A DNA stretch of 64,000 nt, taken from NCBI GenBank assembly GCA_032821775.1, contig JAVLRN010000003.1:992001-1056000 (forward strand), in the 5' to 3' direction. Positions 33,029 through 44,426 of the stretch are shown here, piece by piece. Both the position numbers and the translations under genes were made by a program. Each line of letters opens with the position of its first letter. Within the stretch, counting starts at the first letter, position 1. The DNA comes from Sanguinoderma infundibulare. Taxonomy: Eukaryota > Basidiomycota > Agaricomycetes > Polyporales > Polyporaceae. Under the pieces are notes generated by a model. That model made no database searches and was not told the origin of the DNA. It was given only the letters and a program-made list of their open reading frames with translations.

Positions 33029-34716
33029 CTAGTCGAGTCGTTCCACGATCCGGAGCCTCTCACCCGGGGCTATTGCTTTTACGTGCTCTACTCCCCCACG
33101 AAGAACACCGACACGCATCATCGAGAGGAGCTACCGGCGAACCGATGAGTAGCTATCCCCACAGACGTCAAAGGAGGCGAGCAGCACGTACGTTATGAGC
33201 GGCATTCCCATGCTCATACACCCCGCCGCAGAAGGCAGCAGTCGCATCCTTTCCCCGCTGTCCGCGAAGCAGCGTGCTCCCACCAGGGTGCTCGTCCAAG
33301 AAGTCGGCAACGTCATGGATGAACCCCGACACGATCACGAGCACACGCCCTTCCGACTCCTTCTTGACTTCCCATCCCACGCCACGCCCAGACCCAGAGC
33401 ACCGTCAGAGCGACCGCAAGAACGCCGATCCGGGCACGGAAAACGCCACTCACACTTGTCCCAGCTCACGACCGGCAGGTCGTCCACCTGGACCGGCCAG
33501 CGGATCCCGTCCTGGACCTTCTTGAGCTTCTTGAGCTGCATCGCGAGCTCGCCCTTGCTGATCTCGTTCGCCGGGAACACGCGCAGGTGCGACGCGAGCC
33601 CGAGCGCGCCGCACGTCGCGATGAACCATTTCGTCGGGTCGAACTGGTACCACTTTATCGCGTTCCGGTAGTCCATCGGAAACTGGTGGTGAAAGTTGTG
33701 GTATCCCTCGCCCATCGTGAGGAGCGCTGCCGGGTGCATCGTCGCATCGCGGTGACCGGCGCGGGAAGAGAGAAAAAAAAAGGGGGGGACCGACGATCAG
33801 CACTATGCCAAGGTCGTCGAATGGTCTGCGCGACTCGCCTGAGAAGAAGTGATCTCGTGCGCTTTTTCTGTCGTCGTATGGGGTCTCGCCGATATAATGG
33901 GCAATGGAGTTGATGCAAAAGGTGGACTGCGCGGACACAACGATAACAGCGTGAGTACGACCAATGATAGCATCCCGACGTGCTCGGCGCGCTGAAAACT
34001 ATTCGCTTACATGGTGGACGAACGTGATTCGCCACATGCCAGCGTAGTACCATCCCCCCCACCAATCCCCCCATCCGAGTCCAGCCACGACCGGAGGGAG
34101 AGCGTAGCCAAGGATCAGTATGATGGCGAAGTACCAACGGTGCTGCCACTGCACGATGTCGTTCTTTTTCAAGTCGCTTATGTCCGCATGTCCGGGCTTC
34201 ACGGACGGTTTGACGAGCATCCAGCCGATGTGCGTGTAAAAGAACCCGCGGTTGGCGTTGTACGGGTCCAGCGGTGTGTCGGTGTAACGGTGATGCGACC
34301 TGTGGCCCCGCGCCCACCAGTACGCAGAACCTTGGACGGCGCTCGCGCCCATGAGGCAAAGGAGGTACTGGAGTGGCCGGGAAGCGTTGTAGGACCTGTG
34401 GGACCATAACCGATGATAACCTAACGCCGGGTGAATCCAGCCTGGCTGTGCCTGGTAGCGACGATGCCCTTACCTGCGGTGATGCCTGTACATGTGAATT
34501 TTTCAGCCCTGATAATCCGGGGGGCGAACAGGACGAAGACAGGCGCATACCGAGCATGGAAATCACGTAGTACGCCACAGACCACAGCAGTGTCTGCAGG
34601 CGCAAGGGCGTCGAATAGATGCCATACAGCCCGACCGCGGGCGTGACGGTCAAAATGGCAAGGTTGAACCAGCGAATCCTGGCCAGCAGGCGGCGCACGT
34701 CGTTGACAGACAGCAT
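33029..34716 (-). CDS. OLE1: Delta-9 acyl-CoA desaturase with C-terminal cytochrome b5 domain
   Basis: Seven exons, complement of 33029-33130, 33192-33367, 33454-33726, 33839-33926, 34011-34420, 34474-34485 and 34551-34716, close to 408 aa. The three histidine boxes are HRLWSH, HRSHH and HNFHH, with hydrophobic segments between them, which place the enzyme in the ER membrane. The C-terminal cytochrome b5 carries HPGG and the second heme His near YEHGNAAHN. Ole1 makes palmitoleoyl- and oleoyl-CoA. Exon 2 is 12 nt and exon 4 ends at a GC donor (gcgagt), both demanded by the conserved GITAGYHR and DHFFSALLTMGEGYHNFHHQ. The N-terminus before the first membrane helix is about 14 residues, shorter than in relatives, so an upstream exon may be missing from this model. 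Confidence 0.92.
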
Positions 34717-36382
34717 GCCGGCACTGGCAACAACCAGGGTGGAGGACCGAGGGAGAAGGAGACAAGGAGGGGCAAGGGACCACAGCCCGGGTTGGCAGTC
34801 ACGAAGGCAAAACTGCTTCGGATGTGGTCGAGAGCCCAGGGAGGGGGAACCCGAAGATATACTCTGGGGCCCCCCAGGAGAAGTCGTGACGAAAAGCGGG
34901 CGGCCCTTTCGCGACTTCTTCGTTCAGACCACGTTCCGGATGGCCAGCCAGCCTGCGCCGGGCAGCCGCGAAAACGGCCGTGCGGGCGATCTCCGATAAG
35001 GGACGGTTCATAAGACGTACTTTGCTGCGAGCTTGGCCACGCGCCGCGCCGCGCGAGGAAAATGAACGGGTTGAGTCAGCGCATCAGGACGCAGCTGAGC
35101 TCTAAACGTTAGAGCTTGATCACCTGCAGGCGCGAGGCCCTTCGCGGAGCCAATTTGGATTTTTGCTCGCGCAGAGGGCTACGGTCGGGGCGCTGGCCCC
35201 AATATTAATGGAGGCCAGAGCGAGGCTCGCGGCGGCTGGAAGTTCGCGGCTCCCACATGAGGAAGTCTCGGCCGTCGCCCCGTCGCGCTGCATCGCAGGG
35301 CCAAAGAACGTCCGAGAGCCTGGGAAGCTGTGGGCCTGGGAGCCTGAGAGTGGACGCATCGGAATGGGAAGCTGCGTGTGAGCCAATCCAAAGTGCTGCA
35401 CGGAGCTTCTGACGGAAGGGGAATATGTATGTGAACGTCCTGACGGCTGAGCGTAAGCACGAGAACGTACGGAAGACGTGAGGCCCATATGCGCGCGGAG
35501 CGGGCGAGCAGAACGCGAAGACACCGAAGCCGATTCGTACTCAACGTCGGATAGGCTATCGACGAACCTCAGGCTAAGGCCCAGGCTGGACAGGTGCGAG
35601 GCCTTCCGTGGAACGACGCTAAGCCTCGCTAACCGTGGTCCATACGCGAGTCCGGCGTCCAGGCGTCTTGAATTTGAGCATTTCGTCATACGCAGCGAGG
35701 CGAGTATGATAGCCGGAAGAGCGGTTGCACGGTGGCCGCGGAACACGATGATATAACACGCCTGCGGGGCCGAATACAAACCACGTAAGAAAACTGATGC
35801 TGATCCTCTTTTCGACCGTCTGGACGTCTGGAAATCCCATGCCTGGCTGGCAGGCCTAGGGCTGATCTTCCTATTCAACACCATTACGGCCGTCGACCGA
35901 GGAACGGAAGCCGCTTCCTGCAGCTCGTCTGTCAGTCAAGCACGGGCAATCCGATAAACAGCATACCGAGACTATTCCGCAAACAGCACATGCCCTGCCT
36001 CGCTCATTCACTTCGGCTTCTCCCAGAACTTTGTCGCACGTCGCCCAAGTCTAAGTATCGCGTTCGCGTCAAGGCGAGCCGAACGAAGCACGGCATGCGC
36101 CGGGGGGTTTCGCAAACGTTCCACGTTGATGATATAGCGTACATTTTATGCAATGAGTACCCGTACCCGGGACAATTAAAGTAGCTCGCTCTAGTGTCTA
36201 GCAAAAACGATAAGCAATAGTAATGCAACACTGGCACTCACGCGGCTGGTCGAAAGAACGGTATCCGAGCCAACGCAGGCCGAAGTGCAAAGCACAGACC
36301 GGGTGCGCGTACGCTCAACGACGCGCACCCGACAATCTCGAGTCAGCAAGCAGCAGCATCAAGGGCCCGGCATGTCAGATCG
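34717..36382. other. Intergenic region containing one long unconfirmed open frame
   Basis: This 1.7-kb interval holds the desaturase promoter and the 3' region of a putative glycosyltransferase. It contains a 254-codon open frame on the minus strand (35120-35884) without recognisable domains, introns or conserved motifs. No repeats were identified. Confidence 0.4.
35120..35884 (-). CDS. Unconfirmed open frame, 254 codons
   Basis: This continuous frame starts at ATG and is rich in Ser, Arg and Ala, with no signal peptide, membrane segment or motif that I recognise. It has no introns, unlike nearly every neighbour, and the GC-rich context makes chance open frames of this size common. It is listed because it is the only sizeable open frame in this gap. 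Confidence 0.12.
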   Translation of the reverse strand: MVLNRKISPRPASQAWDFQTSRRSKRGSASVFLRGLYSAPQACYIIVFRGHRATALPAIILASLRMTKCSNSRRLDAGLAYGPRLARLSVVPRKASHLSSLGLSLRFVDSLSDVEYESASVSSRSARPLRAHMGLTSSVRSRAYAQPSGRSHTYSPSVRSSVQHFGLAHTQLPIPMRPLSGSQAHSFPGSRTFFGPAMQRDGATAETSSCGSRELPAAASLALASINIGASAPTVALCASKNPNWLREGPRACR

Positions 36383-38168
36383 TCATGGAACGTCCCGCAG
36401 AATCCGGCTCGCGACGGCGTCGTTCACCTCCCACAGCTCCACCCGCCACTGCTCCCAATCACTCTTGCTCTTCACCCACCCGCCCCTCATCATCTTCTCG
36501 ACATCCTCGCGCACCGCTGGCATCTCGCCCATCGGCAGCCCGACGCCCGCCGGATCTGATGCGAGGAACGCGGACGCGTCGCCCGTCCGCAGCGCCCTCA
36601 GGGCCTGCACTTCCGACATGGCGGCCGGGCGCGTGACCACGACGCGGTCGTCGTCGATGAACCCGTACGTGCGCCGGATGCGGTACGTGACGAGCATCGG
36701 GACGTTCAGCTCAGTCGCGAGCGCGACCGTCGAGCTCGCGCGGTATTCGTAATCTGTGGCAGGAAGACAAAAGCAATCCATATCGAGTCAGCACTGCCAG
36801 TCATGCGAGAGACAGTCGTCGAGCGAGAGGTATAAGACTGACAGCTGTTATCTGCGAAGGCAGGGAGGACAATGTCCGAGTTCGCGATGAGGTCGTAAAA
36901 GTCTTTGTACGCCAGGTCGCGGTGGATCGCGACGACGTGCTCGAGTTCTTCGGGGACGCCGAGGTACTGCGACCCGACCATGAGCAGTTGGAAAGGGGGT
37001 ACGGGAGAGTCGTAATTCGGTTCAAACGCGCGGCCACCCTCGAGAGGGTGGTATCCCCACGCCGCTGGGTCGTCTGGGATCCGACGATAAGCATTACACG
37101 CACGAGGTGGACAAATGGAATCTGGTACACACCGTGAAGTGATTGGATGAGTTCTTGGAAGATACGAACGTAATCTCGACGTTCAATCTCGAACTTGCCC
37201 TGGACAACTGCCTTCGTGAGATGTCGAGGACCCTCCTTCGCTGGCAGCTTGGGTACGTCCAACACGGGTATGTGCACGTCAAGCGACACGTGCTCAAAGT
37301 CTGATGCATATAGACCGGGGTCCTGGCTGTCCGCCGCCTCTGCGAACATATGAAGGAAAGCTTTGGCGACGCTGCCCGACGACGCCGGTAAGCAGGCGAA
37401 CCGCACTGGGTGCAAACGCGCTGATAGACAAAGACGTACTGGTCACCGATAGCTACGAGCCGGATGGCGTGTCTGCGCGACCAATGCGGTATCCAACGCT
37501 GCCACTCCATGTCCTTCGCGTTGTGCACGTAGCACACAATCTTAAACTTGTGATCGGCGTCCCGCCTCTCCCACGCGTCCTTGAGAGCGTCGTGCCAATA
37601 CGGCAAGCTTCGTTGGCAATTAAGCTCAATGAATAGGAACACCGCCAGAAGGAAACGAACGAACGCACTCATATTGACATGTGCCGAGGACGACGAGATC
37701 CACGCCTCCGTCGCCGGTGTGGGAGTTTAGGAAGTCGATGAAGCCCTCATGATCGGAACGGACGCCTTGGTGCTTCCAAAGGTTGAGGTCTTCGACGACT
37801 TCTTGGAAGCCGAACGGGAACGGTTGGGCGAAGACGTTAATTTGACCATGCGCACCCGCCTTGTCCATTACGTCGGCCATCGATTTGGCCAGGGCCATGT
37901 ACACGTCGCCATGGTAGACAAAGGAAGTCGCGAAGGTGACGTTTTTCCTCCGTAATGGGGGTGTTGAGGGGGCAACGGAAGTATAGCTTGTGTCGGGAAA
38001 AGGAGGTTCTGGGAATGCAGGGTGGGATGGATTAGTGTGCGGCAGATTAGGGTGTCCGAGTTCCAAGTAGTCCTCTCGGCCAAGAGCAAAGGAACGGGAG
38101 AGCAGCCAAACACTGCCAAGCATAAGCGCCGCCGTAAGTCCGTAAGTGCACAGCCGGCGGGATGCCAT
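36383..38168 (-). CDS. Putative type II membrane glycosyltransferase (GT-B-like), paralogue A
   Basis: Five exons, complement of 36383-36753, 36843-37073, 37133-37371, 37440-37607 and 37669-38168, close to 502 aa. Residues about 8-26 form a hydrophobic signal anchor (LTAALMLGSVWLL), suggesting a Golgi/ER type II protein. The N-half has DVYMALAKSMADVMD and GFQEVVEDLNLWKHQG. The C-half reads like the nucleotide-sugar domain of GT-B enzymes: PPFQLLMVGS, VVAIHRDLAYKDFYDLIANS, DIVLPAF and ASSTVALATELNVPMLVT. The family assignment is from this pattern only. It lies head-to-tail with a paralogue of identical exon order at 40362-42159. Start ATG 38168 was chosen over 38216 because it aligns with the paralogue's start. 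Confidence 0.65.
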
Positions 38169-40361
38169 GGCGCGCAATGGATCGCAAACGAGAGGACGGG
38201 CAAGAGCGTAGCCCAAACGGTGAGAGTCGCAGAGGAGGAGAGTCGGTAGTGATCCTGATAATCATATAGTTACATAGGTTGAGGATCGTGAGGACAAGCG
38301 AGCCCGCCCTGAGCAATTTCCGCTAATTTTGGGCCCGCCCCACTGGCATCTGTCGCGAGTGCGATCGCAGCGTGCGCTGGCGCTGCATACCCGCACTGCC
38401 TGTACTTATCTGTATCGCGCTCCCGAACAGCTCGAACATCCAGACATCTTGACATGAGTAGCGCAGGAGCGGCGCGGCCGAGGATTTGTGACGATGACCA
38501 TATGTATGCGAGGCGCACGCCGGCACCCGGGTGGTCCGCGTTTCGATCATCCGCCGTTTACCGCCAAATGCTCCCGTCCTGGAGGACGAGCGCGACTGGA
38601 TCAGCGGGTGGGTGTGGTGAGGCGAAATAATTGGAGAGACAAGTAGGATTTGGTTTAGGTGGAGCCGGTACGTTCACCGTCCGCGCTCTCGTAAGGAGTC
38701 GTCGGGACGTCGAGAAAAATTTGCTGGCATTGCTGAGACGTGACACATCATCTCATATCGGAATCCGCTCAGCTGCTGTCGATGTGAGGCCATCTGCCAG
38801 CACCCCAGTCATCTGCGGACAGATTCGAGAACGAACAGACAGTGGTCGAGGCGAGGACCACTCAACACCTCGCCTCGTCTGGACGTAAGTGACTGAGAAA
38901 GGTTGCTCGCGCACCAGACTGGAATACATCAGAGTTGAGATCAGCCCTGATTAGCCGGTGCTTGTCCGAGTCGGTCTCAATAGTGCCTCACTGTCGCGCC
39001 GGTTGCCGTCGGTCGTCATGATGTCATTCCTGGACAGTTGATCCCGGTCAGCAACGGTCAGCAACGGAAAGTTCAGGGGTGTATAGTAATGCGCAGTTAC
39101 TGACGTTCGGATTATTGTGGCGATATAGTTGCAAGTAAACCTCCCGAGTCGAAAGGCGTGACCTCGGCCGCCGTTGGAAAGCGTTGAAATCGATATCTGG
39201 CAGTTGTGGCCTGTCCGATCCGATCTCGGAATCAGATCACGATCGATACGATCGAACGTGCAAAGTGGGCGCCAATAACCACGTCGCCGTGCGGGGCCGA
39301 GTCCAGTTGAATTTGTTTGCGCTTTTCCATCTCCGAGTTCAGACCTTCACTATCGTTTCTCTATGCGTCAGCAAGGTTATTGTCTGCCTGCATCTCAGCC
39401 ACAAGAAGGCACATGAGCGCACCCACTCTAGCACGCAATCGCGGCCCTCAATCGCTTGCAACTCCACTATCATGATGGTGTCTGGAGTGCATGGTATGAG
39501 ACATGTGGCCGTCATCTCCGACAGACCGTGTCGCTCACGAAAGCTCTAGCGTTAACCTTCCAGCAATCTCCGGACACAATGATACAACCCTAGACGCACA
39601 TCCGGAGCATCCTCCCCTGAGGCATCTCACCAGGTCTCACCACCTTATGTCCCTGCCAGTGGCCGAACGTAATGGTATGCGACCCCGCGATGAGATTCTT
39701 CTTCTCTGGTGCGGCCCAAACGTTAATTTCGACGTCTTTCAGGCACCTTGCGACCGTCAGACGCCACAGTAAAGCTCCCGCATTCGCACAGACCGTTGTT
39801 TCTGACGCGTCCGCAGTCATCTGGACACGCATCGACTTGTTCTCGGAGCGCTCTATGAAGACGTATCGATGCCCGTCGTTCCGTTGCCACCGTACTCAGT
39901 AAACGGGAGGGTCGGTGCATGAGTGTACTAGCCGTCAATTCTCGTAAGTATGTCTCTGGTTTAACGCTCACACCGACATTGTTCCCGATCTAACTGTACA
40001 TGGGCAAGCGCAGATGCGACATGGAGCACATTACGTTTCGCCATGACTGTCATTCGGGCGTAAGCTATCTCTAAGGCAACTTTGAGACATTTTTGCGCGG
40101 AAGGATCCGTCATGTCATGCTCACTTCCACTTCGCACCAACGCTTGGACGGATGACCCTGGTGGACAGCCTGTTTTGACGACTATGGCCAACAAGAGCTC
40201 ACATTGAAAACGTATCCGAGCAAGCTCCTCGGCGCCAGCGCTGGGTAAGCTGGTCCCAACGTTTTCTCAATTCGAGATACAGCAAGAACAACCAAATCGT
40301 ACAGATCCATCGCCCACATAGCAACCTCCAAAGTCCCGTCCCACTGAGGAGCCCACGCAAC
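38169..40361. other. Spacer between tandem glycosyltransferase-like paralogues
   Basis: About 2.2 kb with no gene that I can support. A roughly 95-codon minus-strand stretch (about 39590-39880, with SMRVQMTADASETTVCANAG) looks mildly coding but has no splice-consistent extension, so it may be a relic. No transposon ends were seen. Confidence 0.35.
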
Positions 40362-42159
40362 TTACGGCATATCCCTCAGGATCTTATCCACAACCGCCCG
40401 ATTCCCCTCCCACACGCCGTCCCTCCAGTCCATCCATTCCCTCCGGTCTCTCACCCACCCCTCCTCAAGCATCCGTTCCACCGCCTCCCGAACGCCCTTG
40501 ATGTCGCCCATCCGCACACCGACATGGGCAGGGTCCGAAGCGAGGAACGCCGACGCGTCGCCGGTTCTGAGCGCCTTGAGCGCCTCCACCTCCGACATGG
40601 CCGCCGGACGTGTGACGACCGCGCGCACGTCGTCGATGTACCCGTACGTCCGCCGGAGCCGCTCCGTCACGAGCAGCGGCACGTTGAGCTCCGTCGCGAG
40701 CGCCACCGTCGAGCTCGCCTGGTCCCTGAAATCTGCGAGTGACAGCGGCGGTCAGCGCACGTCCCGACCGTGACTTGATCTCGCAAAGGCGCCATGTTCT
40801 GCGGTCTGCCATCCGACGGTGACGTCATATGGCACTCTGCGATGGACACGGATAGGGGAGGAGGAGACATTATCGATACGTGTGGACCAGGCACTCACAG
40901 CCGAATTGGGCAAAGGCAGGCACGACCACGTCTGCATTCGCGACGAGGTTGTAGAAGTCCCGGTAGACGAGGTCGTGGTGGATGCTGACGATGAACGCCA
41001 GCTCGCTCGGGATCTCGATCGCTCCGGCGCCGACGAGGAGCAGCTGGAACGGCGGGATGGTCGACTCGAAGTTCGGCTCGTAGGAATTTCGACCGTTCGC
41101 GTTGCTGAACGGGTGGTATCCCCAAGCCGCGGCATCCTCTGCAAGTTCACGAGATGTTAGCGGCGCAAGCGGCAAAGCGGAAGCCCACGTACCGTGCAAC
41201 GACGCAATCAGGTCGTCGAAGAAACGGTGGTAGTCCCGCCGGTTGGCGGCAAGAGTGCCCTGGATAACGGCGTTTACTAGTTGTCGGGGGCGCCGTTTGA
41301 TAGGAAGGTCAGGAATCTCCAGTATCGGGACGTGGACGTCGATGGGTATATGCTGATATCCTGCGGTGTGCAGCTCCACTTCCGAGCTGTCAGCCAAGGC
41401 GCCAAACTTATCTCGGAACGTCTTCTTGACGCTGCCCGGCGACGGTGTCAGAAAGGCGAGCAATGCAACGCTCTACGGTTCCTCTTACTGATCTGCGATG
41501 GGCATGAGGCGGATGACATCTCTCCGAGCCCAGTGTGTTATGCGGCTCTGCCAGTTCGTATCCTGCACGTTGTGCACAATGCAGACGATCTTGAACTTGT
41601 GGTCGACGTCGCGCCTGTCCCACACCTGCACTAGTTCGTCGTGCCAGAAACCCATGCTGTGTACTTATCTGGTTATTTCACGTCTACTAACAACAGGAAA
41701 CGGTGCCACTCACTCGACTTCGCACGTCCCGAAGACGATGAGGTCGACTCCTGTCTCCGTATTGAGGAAATCTACGAGCTCCGCCGGCTGGCCCCGCGTC
41801 CCCTGGTGCTTCCACAGGTGCAGCTCGTCGACGATATCCTGGAAGCCGAAACTGAAGTCCGGGGCGAACAAGTGAATGACGCCGCGTTCATCCTCTGGTT
41901 GGCTGTCCAAGACGTCCCCGAAGGTCTTTGCTGCGGCCATGTACACGTCGAAGTGAACCGGGAACGAGGACGCGACGACGATGTTCTTCCTCCGGCGCGG
42001 TGGGATCTCCGACCCGTACCAGGCGGCATCGTCGTGCCCACTCTTCAGGGGCGGGTGGCCGGCGTCGGAGGGATAGTTCAACGAGCGCAAGAGCAGCCAG
42101 AGGCTGCCAAGGACGGTGGCCCCTATGAGGCCGAAGGTGGCGAGCTGTCTGGGGATCAT
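40362..42159 (-). CDS. Putative type II membrane glycosyltransferase (GT-B-like), paralogue B
   Basis: Five exons, complement of 40362-40732, 40899-41138, 41193-41431, 41489-41656 and 41714-42159, give 487 aa. Three exons have the same length as in paralogue A (371, 239 and 168 bp) and all intron phases match. The signal anchor is near the N-terminus (LIGATVLGSLWLLL). Conserved blocks shared with A include FGFQDIVDELHLWKHQG, DHKFKIVCIVHNV, AAAWGYHP, VSIHHDLVYRDFYNLVAN, VVVPAF and ASSTVALATELNVPLLVT. Role and substrate are unknown; cell-wall or glycoprotein glycosylation is a guess. It presumably arose by tandem duplication with A. Confidence 0.65.
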
Positions 42160-42744
42160 GTGGGACGGGGATGAGAGAGAAGAGGGACCGTCGCCTGCTC
42201 GGCACCCGTGCTCTGATATTCGACACCGCCGGGTTTAAGGAGGTATGTAGAGGGCTGTCGAGAAGGACATAAGAACCGACCTTGGCACTACGTCATTTGG
42301 CGGTGCGAGTTGTCTCGGAGACTAACAGTACTATGCCCCTGTCTGTTACTACTAGGCGTGTTTGTATGAAATAATTTCGGCCTAGTCAGATTCTGAATGA
42401 GACTACATAGATGGTATACATCTGTTGACCATGACTTGTATGTAGTCACGAATGCCGAACTTGGAAACTTGCAACGCACTAAAATGCACTTGCACCATCG
42501 AGGGGTGACCACAAGACCCTGTTGAATACATTGAGAGCAGATCGAGAAGCTATTCATTGGCTGGGCGAGGCGCTGGGGATGACATTGCCTCCCAAGCTCC
42601 TTTCGGCTACACGGGGGTTCGAACCACAGTTGTTTCCATAACCGACCAAGACACGTCGGAGCGCCCGCGCGAGTCTGATTTTGCAGTCCGCGAGCCGGCC
42701 GTGGCCCTCCTTTCACCTTCGTCCTCGCTCGCCCTCAGCCCGCT
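42160..42744. other. Divergent promoter region (paralogue B and IMP3)
   Basis: This is a non-coding interval between two divergent genes. A gggttcgaacc string at 42606-42616 resembles a tRNA B box but is not part of a foldable tRNA. Confidence 0.4.
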
Positions 42745-43890
42745 ATGGTCCGCCAGTTTAAGCACCATGAACAAAAGCTCCTCAAGAAGGTCGACTTCCT
42801 TAACGTGAGTGCACAGCCGCAACGAGGGGGACAAGCAGCGCGAGGCTGAGGTCGCGGTCGGGAGTAGTGGAAGCAGGATGCAAACTTGCGCGAGATCAAG
42901 GTGATGCGCAGGTACCACATCCAGGACCGGGAGGACTACCACAAGTGCGTCTCCTCGTTCTTTCCGTGCCTATCCAATCGTCATGACGGAGTGACGGAAT
43001 GCAGGTACAACAAACTCTGCGGCTCGCTCCGCTCTTACGCCCACCGCCTCTCCCTCCTCCCGGCGCAAGACCCCTTCCGGGCGAAGATGGAGGGCCAGCT
43101 GCTGTCGAAACTCTACGACATGGGCGTGCTCAACACGACCGCGAAGCTCAGCGACATCGAGAACAAGCTCACCGTCGCCGCCTTCTGCAGGCGCCGCCTC
43201 GCGGTCATGATGTGCATGTCAAAAATGGCCGAGACGGTCAGCGCGGTGCGTACACAATTATCCCCTCCTTCCTTCTCCCAGTTCCATCTCTGCCCGACTT
43301 GTCAATCCCGATCGGTACTCGCGCCATGCGAGACGTGCCGTTGTACACTTGATCACCACCTGCCTGCGAAAGGCACGGTCACCCAAAAATCACTACGCCA
43401 GTCCGTACAATGTCATGCGAGGCGCAATTTGTTTCGATCTGTCGGCACCGGCCGTGGATATCGTGGGCGCTGTAGTCCGACAATGTCGTAAGGTGCCAAT
43501 CGAATTACGAGAAGTCGCATTGTGCCTGCTTTCTCTCACCGCGTCTCGCGCTCCCCTACTGAACCTTGTCGCTCCTTTGCGCCCCCACATCACGACACTA
43601 TATCAGGCCGTCAAATTCATCGAACAAGGACACGTCCGTGTCGGGCCAGATACGATAACGGACCCTGCGTACCTCGTCACCAGGCACGGAGCCCCGTTCC
43701 TCTGTCTAATGGCGCACCTCCTCACGCTCTCCTTGATAGGCACATGGAGGATTTCGTCACCTGGGTCGACACCTCAAAACTCAAACGCACCATCATGCGC
43801 TACAACGACGAGGTGGGTGGCAGACCGCACCTGCGCGGCTAGCGTCATGGCTCAACCTTCCTGACAGCTCGACGACTTCGACTTGCTATG
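42745..43890 (+). CDS. IMP3: U3 snoRNP protein IMP3
   Basis: Six exons (42745-42804, 42868-42944, 43005-43245, 43607-43683, 43740-43812, 43867-43890) give 183 aa, matching the usual size of IMP3. It starts [20 protein letters not shown]. An S4-like RNA-binding segment follows ([26 protein letters not shown]) and it ends [13 protein letters not shown] and LDDFDLL. IMP3 helps the U3 snoRNA pair with pre-rRNA in the nucleolar SSU processome. Intron 3 (43246-43606, 361 bp) is unusually long for this window. Intron 4 (43684-43739) must begin with gc to keep the universally conserved [14 protein letters not shown] in frame. Confidence 0.94.
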
Positions 43891-44426
43891 ATGGTCTGCC
43901 GAACGACCGTTTTCGGCTTTTATGCCCTGGGTTTTTCCCCTGGATGCTGGGCCACATCCTACCCCAAGACCTTACGGGCGTCATGCTGCCCGTACCAGCC
44001 CCATTGAAAGCACTCGCGGAATCTGGAGATTATGTTCGACGTTTGTGATCCACAACAGAAGCGACGCCGCCTCGATTCCAATTGGTCTACTACCAACCCC
44101 GGGCTATTAATATAGGGGTACAAGGGATGTTGTGGTATGTAACGAACGACTAGGGATATCAGGTTCTATGAGTATACGAATCCAGTCGATGTATGTACGT
44201 ATGTATGTGGTATATGCATAGCGGCGACAGTGTGCGACGGAAGACAAGAAAGACAGTATACCGGACCAGCTCCAAAGGAGAGTAAACGCATTACATGTAA
44301 GCAAAACACAGCGACCGATGTGATAAGACTAGTGGGAATGAAGAGCAACGCGAAGCGACAGGAATGGCGCCGGAAGAAAAATAGAAATAATATGCATGTA
44401 CGGTGGTCGTGAAAGTTCGTCAAGTG
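43891..44426. other. Convergent intergenic region with a short GTAT-type repeat
   Basis: This lies between the 3' ends of IMP3 (+) and kinesin-3 (-). A small imperfect gtat/gtac repeat occurs near 44188-44215. Nothing coding was seen. Confidence 0.45.

Noticed and set aside
36383..42159. A biosynthetic gene cluster around the tandem glycosyltransferase-like genes
   Set aside because: Neighbours are OLE1 and IMP3, ordinary housekeeping genes; no synthase, oxidase or transporter accompanies the pair.
42550..42625. Possible tRNA (gggttcgaacc at 42606 resembling a B box, with cctccca upstream)
   Set aside because: The T-arm does not pair (cgggg against ccaca), no acceptor stem or A box fits, and no minus-strand alternative folds.
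43684..43739. IMP3 reading through this interval without an intron
   Set aside because: Reading on from LVTR in the exon frame gives residues unlike any IMP3 and loses the frame of MEDFVTWVD.
44180..44215. CRISPR-like or microsatellite array
   Set aside because: It is only a short imperfect gtat/gtac run, with no spacers or regular repeats.
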